Below are positions 1 through 4,882 of a stretch of DNA of 6,223 nucleotides, one piece after another; position 1 is the first letter of the stretch, and the number at the start of each line of letters is the position of its first letter. Made by a program: the position numbers and the translations under genes. This DNA is from Bacteroidales bacterium (GTDB taxonomy: Bacteria > Bacteroidota > Bacteroidia > Bacteroidales > UBA932), in assembly GCA_017554135.1 (NCBI GenBank), contig JAFZIX010000235.1:1-6223 (forward strand). Reading direction: 5' to 3'. The notes below the pieces were generated by a model, which searched no databases, was not told the origin of the DNA, and saw only the letters and a program-made list of their open reading frames with translations.

Positions 1-1740
1 CCCAGTGCGGGAGCTTTCGGCGGTGTTTTCCGCTATCTGCAGCACTACGGACTTGTTTTGGAGGGCCTTGGTCTTGACGATTGTTATCCAGTCGGCCTGG
101 GACTGGGCTTCGATATCCACGCTCGAGCGGGAGGCCAGCTCCAGGGTCTGCGCCTTCGCGCTCAGGGTATACTGATTTTGGAAATCGGCGAGGAAGCCAT
201 CCGCCCCGTCCTGCCGTATGGTGACCTTTGCCGTGAGCTTGCCCGACGTGTCGGCGCCCCCGAACGTGAACGGGGTTCCGGCAGGGAGGAAATACGCTGT
301 GGCGCTGACAGGATTCAGGTAGAAGTCGTAGGTGCCGGCGTCAAGCTTCATGTTGCCTCCGTCCTGCCACAGGGGCACTCCGGTGTTGGCGGCGACGACG
401 GTGACCTGGTAGGCCGCATATCCGAAATTGGTCCCCCATCCTCCGTCCCGGCGGAACTTGAATTCGTCGGAAGATGTGACGGTTATGCCGCGGGCCACGT
501 GCCAGGTGCTGTCCGTCTTCATCGCTATATCCCTTGTCCAGGCATCGCCTCCAATGGTGCCTATGACACTCCAAGGGCTGGGCCGGGTGAATTCATCCTT
601 CGGCTCCGCCGTTCCGCCGGAGAAGGTGATAACGCATTCGCGGACGTCGTAGCCGGGGTTGGGGTCCACCGTGAAGTCGTAGGAATTCGTGGTCATTGCC
701 TTCGTGGTCGCCTGCCGGACCCAGGATTCCGAGACCTGGATGTCGAGATCCACGTTCGATGCCGTCTCTATGCTTACGCTGCCGCCATCCGCACCGATTT
801 CATATACGGGCTGGGCGACTATGATCGCATCCTTCTGCATCTGGGTCACCGTCACAGTGGCTTCAATTCCGTGCTCTTCGTTCTTGAAAGATATTTTCCC
901 CTCGCGCGGGTCGTTGCTTTCGTTCGCAGCGGCCTCGAAGGTGTAGCTGTGGGTACTCATGGCCTTGGTGGTGACCTCGCTCAGCCAGTCGGCACCGGCG
1001 GTGATGGCCATGCTCACGTCCACGTTGGTGTTGATATCCACCGTGAAGGTGCCGCCACCGGTCCCCACGGGGACGCTATCCGCGGACAGGATGATGGAAG
1101 GCGCCGACGCTTCCTGGTAGATGGTCACCTTCTCGCTACCCAGGCTGCTCTTCACCGTGACCGAACTTTCGCGCTTGCGCGTATCCTCATTCTTATCCAC
1201 GGTGAAGGTGGTGGTCTTGGTGCTCATGGCCTTGGTGGTAGTCTGGTGGATCCAGTCTCCATTTATCTCGAAGACGTAGCTGATGTTGGCTTTGACCTCG
1301 ATGGTGAAACTGCCGCCATCGGCCCCGAACTGGGTCTTGGACGGAGTCTGGGTAAGGGCATCCTTTTGCTTCTGGGTCACCGTCACGCTTGCTGATGCCT
1401 TGCCGCAGGTAAGGCGCACCACAGCGCTGCGGTCGTCGGTGTCCGGATTTGCCTCTGCCGTAACGATGATGTTGCCAGCACCCTTCCCGCCCGAAGCCGG
1501 GCTGATGTTCAGCCAGGAACCGCGCTCGTTCGCGAGGGCCGCCGTCCACTCGCCGCTGGCGTTGAAGGAGATGCTTGCCGCTCCTCCCTCGACGGGAATC
1601 ACTATGCTGTTCTGGGAACTGAGGGTGATGGTGTCTTTCGATGTCGGTTCATCCTGACCCGAGGGGTCCACCTCGGGCTTGGTGCAAGAAAACACAAACA
1701 GTAAACCGATCAGGGCGAATGCAAATCCTGTCCTATTCAT
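1..1740 (-). CDS. BACON-repeat surface lipoprotein with nested SusE/SusF-like module (C-terminus beyond window)
   Basis: The frame is open for 580 codons from the ATG at 1740 to the window edge, so the stop is not seen. Residues 1-19 are a lipoprotein signal with lipobox VFSC (Cys19), followed by acidic TKPEVD, which suggests outer-membrane attachment and probably surface exposure. Four BACON-type beta-sandwich repeats follow, at about 38-124, 127-212, 214-302 and 304-376 plus 500-513, and a fifth begins near 520. Repeat tryptophans W76, W163, W252 and W340 lie 87-89 residues apart. Repeats 2-4 carry TTKAM after the Trp and repeat 5 has KTKAL. Residues about 386-490 (WSVIGTIGG, FKFRRDGGWGTNFG, GTYDFYLN) resemble the starch-binding modules of SusE/SusF. 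BACON domains are known from Bacteroidetes glycan-utilisation and mucin-associated proteins. Glycan or glycoprotein binding at the cell surface is inferred, and the ligand is unknown. A catalytic domain could lie beyond the left edge. No susC/susD pair is in view. The gene is divergent from pyrG. Confidence 0.9.
   Translation of the reverse strand, partial: MNRTGFAFALIGLLFVFSCTKPEVDPSGQDEPTSKDTITLSSQNSIVIPVEGGAASISFNASGEWTAALANERGSWLNISPASGGKGAGNIIVTAEANPDTDDRSAVVRLTCGKASASVTVTQKQKDALTQTPSKTQFGADGGSFTIEVKANISYVFEINGDWIHQTTTKAMSTKTTTFTVDKNEDTRKRESSVTVKSSLGSEKVTIYQEASAPSIILSADSVPVGTGGGTFTVDINTNVDVSMAITAGADWLSEVTTKAMSTHSYTFEAAANESNDPREGKISFKNEEHGIEATVTVTQMQKDAIIVAQPVYEIGADGGSVSIETASNVDLDIQVSESWVRQATTKAMTTNSYDFTVDPNPGYDVRECVITFSGGTAEPKDEFTRPSPWSVIGTIGGDAWTRDIAMKTDSTWHVARGITVTSSDEFKFRRDGGWGTNFGYAAYQVTVVAANTGVPLWQDGGNMKLDAGTYDFYLNPVSATAYFLPAGTPFTFGGADTSGKLTAKVTIRQDGADGFLADFQNQYTLSAKAQTLELASRSSVDIEAQSQADWITIVKTKALQNKSVVLQIAENTAESSRTG
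244..612 (-). other. SusE/SusF-like carbohydrate-binding module nested in BACON repeat 4
   Basis: This segment encodes residues about 377-499 of the lipoprotein. It interrupts BACON repeat 4 after the strand ECVITFSGG, and the last BACON strand (KLTAKVTIRQ) resumes at about 501. The distance from the Trp of repeat 4 to that of repeat 5 is 211 residues, against 87-89 between other neighbours, an excess of about 123 residues. The insert has the WSVIGTIGG opening, two further tryptophans, an FKFR strand and a GTYDFYLN strand typical of SusE/SusF C-terminal modules. The family assignment rests on pattern recognition and was not searched. Confidence 0.7.
956..1239 (-). repeat. Direct repeat of the BACON TTKAM segment
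   Basis: The same 17 bases (plus strand CTCATGGCCTTGGTGGT) occur at 956-972 and 1223-1239, exactly 267 bp (89 codons) apart. They encode the TTKAM motif of BACON repeats 3 and 2. The equivalent segment of repeat 4 is similar but diverged. This fits tandem domain duplication inside the gene. Confidence 0.8.
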
Positions 1741-1754
1741 ATACAAGCGCGTTA

Positions 1755-1920
1755 TTATCGGCGCAATGTAATGAATTTCAGCGACTTTGCAAAAATAATT
1801 ATTTGCCTTGGGCTCCGTCTAGGCCTCGGGCTGTCCTTGATGGGGATGGCTTTCAGCTCGCTTTCGGTGAGGTGGCCGAGGATGCGGCGGACGTGGAGGA
1901 GAGCTTCCTCATTGCCGGCG
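1755..1920 (-). other. Possible small or decayed minus-strand reading frame
   Basis: A minus-strand frame runs from about 1920 to a TAA at 1755-1757. From about 1918 to 1806 its codons are strongly GC-ending, as in the real genes nearby, and the peptide looks like amphipathic protein (NEEALLHVRRILGHLTESEL). It then enters AT-rich DNA holding the lipoprotein promoter. The only start in this frame is a TTG at 1940, inside a promoter-like box. The ATG at 1912 opens a different frame that stops after 19 codons. It may be a truncated gene remnant, an unrecognised small gene, or chance. I do not recognise a family. Confidence 0.3.
1790..1797 (-). promoter_or_regulatory. Bacteroidetes -7 box, probable promoter of the BACON lipoprotein
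   Basis: The minus strand reads TATTTTTG, a full match to TAnnTTTG. Transcription would start near 1785, giving an AT-rich leader of about 40-45 nt before the ATG at 1740. No clear -33 TTTG element is seen at the expected distance, so the call rests on the -7 box and its position. Confidence 0.55.
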
Positions 1921-1929
1921 AACCCGCTG

Positions 1930-1937
1930 CAAAGATA
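1930..1937 (-). promoter_or_regulatory. Second minus-strand -7 box
   Basis: The minus strand reads TATCTTTG followed by CAG, a full match to TAnnTTTG and a common form of this promoter class. It lies just upstream of the GC-rich frame at 1755-1920. It could drive that frame or serve as a distal promoter giving the lipoprotein a leader of nearly 190 nt. It is only 13 bp from the oppositely oriented pyrG box, so the two promoters would share polymerase-binding DNA. Confidence 0.45.
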
Positions 1938-1950
1938 CAAATTTTTGCGT

Positions 1951-1958
1951 TATATTTG
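1951..1958 (+). promoter_or_regulatory. -7 box of the pyrG promoter
   Basis: TATATTTG matches TAnnTTTG fully and lies 26 nt before the pyrG ATG. By the usual geometry of this promoter class, transcription should start at about 1961-1965, inside the CCCCGG run. No convincing -33 TTTG is present. Confidence 0.7.
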
Positions 1959-1961
1959 TAC

Positions 1962-1981
1962 CCCGGTTTGAATAAATCGGG
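1962..1981 (+). promoter_or_regulatory. Leader hairpin at the pyrG start, possible CTP-responsive switch
   Basis: The arm CCCGGTTT (1962-1969) pairs with AAATCGGG (1974-1981) around the four-base loop GAAT. This gives eight base pairs, one of them a G-U wobble. The stem ends three bases before the ATG and would cover the ribosome-entry region. Its 5' arm begins at the predicted transcription start, so starting a few bases later, at a G, would remove most of the CCC arm. The layout is like the pyrimidine-controlled pyrC and pyrD leaders of enterobacteria. Regulation here is inferred. Confidence 0.5.
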
Positions 1982-1984
1982 TAT

Positions 1985-3601
1985 ATGAATACTAAGTATA
2001 TTTTTGTCACGGGAGGCGTGGCATCTTCGTTGGGAAAGGGCATTATAGCCGCATCCCTGGCAAAACTTCTTCAGGCACGCGGGCTGCGTGTAACCATCCA
2101 GAAATTCGATCCTTATCTGAACATCGATCCCGGAACGCTGAATCCCTATGAACACGGGGAGTGCTATGTGACGGAAGACGGTGCGGAAACGGACCTTGAC
2201 CTGGGCCACTATGAGCGTTTCCTGGGCGTCTATACCTCCCAGGCCAACAATGTTACGACCGGGCGCATTTACAACACTGTCATCACAAAGGAACGCGAAG
2301 GTGCGTACCTGGGGAAAACAGTACAGATTGTTCCCCACATAACCGACGAAATCAAGCGGCGGATGCTCCTGCTTGGCAAAACCGGGGACTACGACATAAT
2401 CATAACGGAGGTCGGAGGAACCGTCGGCGATATCGAATCCCTCCCCTTCGTGGAAGCGATGCGCCAACTGCAGTGGGAACTGCCGGAGGAAGACTTCCTT
2501 TCCATCCACCTGACTCTTGTGCCTTACCTGAAATCGGCCAAGGAACTTAAAACCAAGCCTACGCAGCACTCTGTGCAGGAACTGCAGTCCATCGGTGTAC
2601 ATCCCGACATAATCGTCTGCCGCACCGAGAAGAATCTCACGCCGGAAATCCGCAGCAAGATCGCCCGGTTCTGCAATGTCAAGCCCGGCCATGTAATCCA
2701 GTCCGTAGATGCATGGAGTATCTACCAGGTGCCGCTGAACATGGAAGCGGAAAAACTGGACGAGATGGTGATCCGCAAGTTGGAGATCCCCGGCCTGCCA
2801 AAGGCCGACCTGACCCGGCTGAAAGAATTCCTGACCCGCCTTCGCCATCCTAAACACGAGGTGGATATCGCCCTCGTGGGCAAGTATGTAGAACTTCAGG
2901 ATGCCTACAAGAGCATCCAGGAGAGTTTTGTGCATGCCGGCGCCGCCAACGACTGCAAGGTTCACGTTCACACCATCCACGCCGAGCATATCAACGATGA
3001 TAGCGCCGAGGACCTGCTGGGCCGGATGGACGGCATCCTGGTAGCGCCCGGATTCGGCGAGAGAGGGCTGGAAGGCAAGATCTGCGCAGTCCGTTATGCC
3101 CGCGAACATGGCATCCCGTTCTTCGGCATCTGCCTGGGAATGCAGATGGCCGTGGTGGAATTCGCCCGCAATGTGCTGGGCTATGCCGATGCCGCATCCA
3201 CCGAAGTGAATCCAAACACCAAGCATCCGGTCATCGACCTGATGGAGGAGCAAAAAGCGCTTACCATGAAGGGACACACCATGCGCCTCGGCGCATATCC
3301 GTGCCACCTTGTCAAAGGCACTCTGGCCCACAGTATCTACGGAAAAGATGATATCTCAGAACGCCACCGCCATCGTTATGAATTCAACGACGACTTCCGG
3401 GAGGAGTTGGAAAAAGCCGGCTTGAAGGTGAGCGGAGTCAACCCCGACTCCGGGCTGGTGGAGATTGTGGAACTGCCGTCCCATCCCTTCTTCATCGCCG
3501 TCCAGTTCCATCCGGAATACAAGAGCACACCGGAGCGTCCTCAACCAATCTTTGTGAGGTTTATTCAGTCTGCACTCATGAAAACTTCCGCCTTGAGGTA
3601 A
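1985..3601 (+). CDS. pyrG: CTP synthase (glutamine-hydrolysing)
   Basis: This cytosolic enzyme makes CTP from UTP, ATP and glutamine, the last step of de novo pyrimidine nucleotide synthesis. The 538-residue product is complete and of normal family length. The N-terminal amidoligase domain (about 1-270) opens with KYIFVTGGVASSLGKG, including the phosphate-binding loop at 10-19. It contains YLNIDPGTLNPYEHGE and DLDLGHYERF, whose D70, together with E142 in the TEVGGTVGDIES segment, are the expected Mg-binding residues. The class I glutamine amidotransferase domain (about 290-530) carries the nucleophile Cys383 in GICLGMQ and the partners His509 and Glu511 in FHPEY, a full catalytic triad. The ATG at 1985 lies directly before the conserved N-terminus. 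A hairpin at 1962-1981 sits before the start. The last 37 bp overlap the convergent TPR gene, and the tail MKTSALR is encoded there. Confidence 0.99.
   Translation: MNTKYIFVTGGVASSLGKGIIAASLAKLLQARGLRVTIQKFDPYLNIDPGTLNPYEHGECYVTEDGAETDLDLGHYERFLGVYTSQANNVTTGRIYNTVITKEREGAYLGKTVQIVPHITDEIKRRMLLLGKTGDYDIIITEVGGTVGDIESLPFVEAMRQLQWELPEEDFLSIHLTLVPYLKSAKELKTKPTQHSVQELQSIGVHPDIIVCRTEKNLTPEIRSKIARFCNVKPGHVIQSVDAWSIYQVPLNMEAEKLDEMVIRKLEIPGLPKADLTRLKEFLTRLRHPKHEVDIALVGKYVELQDAYKSIQESFVHAGAANDCKVHVHTIHAEHINDDSAEDLLGRMDGILVAPGFGERGLEGKICAVRYAREHGIPFFGICLGMQMAVVEFARNVLGYADAASTEVNPNTKHPVIDLMEEQKALTMKGHTMRLGAYPCHLVKGTLAHSIYGKDDISERHRHRYEFNDDFREELEKAGLKVSGVNPDSGLVEIVELPSHPFFIAVQFHPEYKSTPERPQPIFVRFIQSALMKTSALR
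3565..3601. other. 37-bp convergent overlap of pyrG and the TPR gene
   Basis: The stop of the TPR gene (TGA, minus strand, 3567-3565) lies inside pyrG, and the stop of pyrG (TAA, 3599-3601) lies inside the TPR gene. Both frames are coding across the overlap. No strong intrinsic terminator is visible for either gene, so the transcripts probably overlap further. Confidence 0.95.
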
Positions 3602-4746
3602 TCCAGATTCTCTTTGGCAAAGTCGTAACCTTTCGTGCCGGGCTGGACGAGTTTCAGGTACCTCTCGTACCATTCGATGGCCTGCCGGTAATCTTTCTTC
3701 ATCTGGTAGCAATAGGCGACGGTGGAGAGGGCCGATATGAATTTGGGGTTGTAGCGGTAGGCTTCTTTGTAGTGGGCGATGGCCTGGTCCCAGGATGACT
3801 GCTGCCGATAGTATCCCAGGCCATATTGCCGGTGCAGGCGGGACATCATCGACGGATCCGGCTGAATCATCTCTATCGCCTTGTCCAGCCATGGCTTGAC
3901 ATACTGTTCGAAAGGATAGTGTTCATCCTGTTTCACGGCGGCTATCGAGTAGGCCAGATTCACATCGGTGGAATCTATCTGCCAGGCGGCGAGGAGTTCC
4001 TTTTCGGCCCGGTACAACACCTTGGTATGCCAGTAACTCTGGCCAAGATAATAATGGATTGGATAACTGTCGTTGCCTATATCCTCCTGCCGCTGGAATA
4101 CCTTGATGGCCGGTTCGTAATCCTCTTTCCTGTACAGGGCCAGGCCTTTGAGAGGAGCGATGACGGCATTGTCCGGATCTTCCTTCAGGAAGGGCTCGCT
4201 GATGGAGATCGCCCCGGCATAATCCGCCCCGTCGATCAGGATGCCCATCGCTTTAGAAAGGACGGTTTCGTTCATTGGCTTCAGCGCCAGCGACATGCGG
4301 TAGTAGCAGAGGGCCGAATCAGGCTTTTCCATCTGCCGGAAGGCATCGCCCACATAACTCACTACGGCGGGGATGGAATCCAGGCGGATCGCTTCCCGCC
4401 CGGCCTGGATGCTTTGGGGGTAGGCCCTCAGCCGGAAGTAAGCCTGCATCTGCCGTATTTTGTAGAGGATGTTGTCCGGCTTGAGGCCGGATAGCAGGAA
4501 GTAGGTGCCGGCCGCATCCTCATAAGCCCCGCTCTGGAAATGGCAGTCGGCCAGTTCGGCCAGCACATCCTCGTCTATAACCCCAGGCTGCACCAACGCC
4601 GAAAGGACCTCTACGGCCTCGTCCGTGCGATAAATGCTTCTCAGGTACCGTGCTCTCGAAAACACGGAATCGCGCTGGGCGGTCTGCGCTCCAAGCGGCA
4701 CGCAGACCATTAATAATAGCATAATTATGAAGGTCCTTCTCTCCAT
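3565..4746 (-). CDS. Secreted TPR-repeat protein
   Basis: A 393-residue protein starts at the ATG at 4746. An in-frame TTG at 4758 lies inside the promoter box and is unlikely to be used. Residues 1-20 form a signal peptide: basic MERR, a hydrophobic core IIMLLLMVCVPL, and probable signal peptidase I cleavage after LGA, leaving a Gln at the mature N-terminus. The rest is helical tetratricopeptide repeats, the clearest at about 60-93, 128-160, 196-226, 301-333 and 335-368, with family spacing such as LGYYRQQSSWDQAIAHY and AYCYQMKKDYRQAIEWY. I see no enzymatic domain. TPR arrays bind peptides or other proteins, so a periplasmic scaffold or assembly role is plausible, but the partner is unknown. 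The gene is divergent from the OmpA-family gene (136 bp apart) and its 3' end overlaps pyrG. Confidence 0.9.
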   Translation of the reverse strand: MERRTFIIMLLLMVCVPLGAQTAQRDSVFSRARYLRSIYRTDEAVEVLSALVQPGVIDEDVLAELADCHFQSGAYEDAAGTYFLLSGLKPDNILYKIRQMQAYFRLRAYPQSIQAGREAIRLDSIPAVVSYVGDAFRQMEKPDSALCYYRMSLALKPMNETVLSKAMGILIDGADYAGAISISEPFLKEDPDNAVIAPLKGLALYRKEDYEPAIKVFQRQEDIGNDSYPIHYYLGQSYWHTKVLYRAEKELLAAWQIDSTDVNLAYSIAAVKQDEHYPFEQYVKPWLDKAIEMIQPDPSMMSRLHRQYGLGYYRQQSSWDQAIAHYKEAYRYNPKFISALSTVAYCYQMKKDYRQAIEWYERYLKLVQPGTKGYDFAKENLDYLKAEVFMSAD

Positions 4747-4755
4747 GATTCGTCT

Positions 4756-4763
4756 CAAATATA
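4756..4763 (-). promoter_or_regulatory. -7 box of the TPR gene
   Basis: The minus strand reads TATATTTG, identical to the pyrG box. It ends only nine bases before the ATG at 4746, so transcription starting 4-7 bases downstream would leave a leader of about 2-6 nt. No other TAnnTTTG match was found on this strand in the intergenic region. Confidence 0.55.
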
Positions 4764-4806
4764 GTGATTATTTTTATTTCGCTAGGCGGGAATATGTTGG
4801 ACATTT

Positions 4807-4822
4807 CCACCCAAAGGGGTGG
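4807..4822. promoter_or_regulatory. Perfect small inverted repeat between divergent genes
   Basis: CCACCC (4807-4812) and GGGTGG (4817-4822) form a six-base-pair, all-paired stem with loop AAAG. It lies between the two divergent promoters, 44 bp from the TPR -7 box and 22 bp before the OmpA-gene -7 box. It is placed like an operator for both genes. A terminator is unlikely here because no gene ends upstream on either strand. Confidence 0.35.
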
Positions 4823-4844
4823 TGTTTAATAGTTTATAATGAGC

Positions 4845-4852
4845 GATATTTG
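4845..4852 (+). promoter_or_regulatory. Probable -7 box of the OmpA-family gene
   Basis: GATATTTG matches seven of eight positions counting TATATTTG as the model. A TTTA at 4825-4828 is at a plausible -33 distance. The box overlaps the inverted repeat ATATT-TGC-AATAT (4846-4858). The leader to the ATG at 4883 would be about 25 nt and AT-rich. Confidence 0.45.
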
Positions 4853-4882
4853 CAATATTGAATGTAACTAATATACCATAGC

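Noticed and set aside
58..1395. Long plus-strand open frame of 445 codons opposite the lipoprotein
   Set aside because: It is the antisense shadow of the minus-strand lipoprotein, which has a lipobox and regular BACON repeats. The shadow is rich in Gly, Arg and His and shows no domain.
1853..3331. Minus-strand open frame of 492 codons across pyrG
   Set aside because: It is antisense to a complete, highly conserved CTP synthase. It has no recognisable motif, and its open length reflects the GC-ending codons of pyrG.
3539..3559. CCTCA/TGAGG hairpin as a terminator for pyrG or the TPR gene
   Set aside because: The stem is only five base pairs with an 11-nt loop, it lies inside the pyrG coding region, and no real T-run follows.
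3826..4494. Plus-strand open frame of 222 codons opposite the TPR gene
   Set aside because: It is antisense to clear TPR repeats and has no motif or upstream promoter.
4807..4825. CCACCC/GGGTGG hairpin as an intrinsic terminator
   Set aside because: It lies between the 5' ends of two divergent genes, so no transcript needs to end there, and the following bases are not a clean T-run.
4835..4840. TATAAT as a sigma70-type -10 box for the OmpA-family gene
   Set aside because: No -35 lies at a suitable distance (the nearest TTGGAC is about 32 bp away), and the other promoters here use the Bacteroidetes -7 box.
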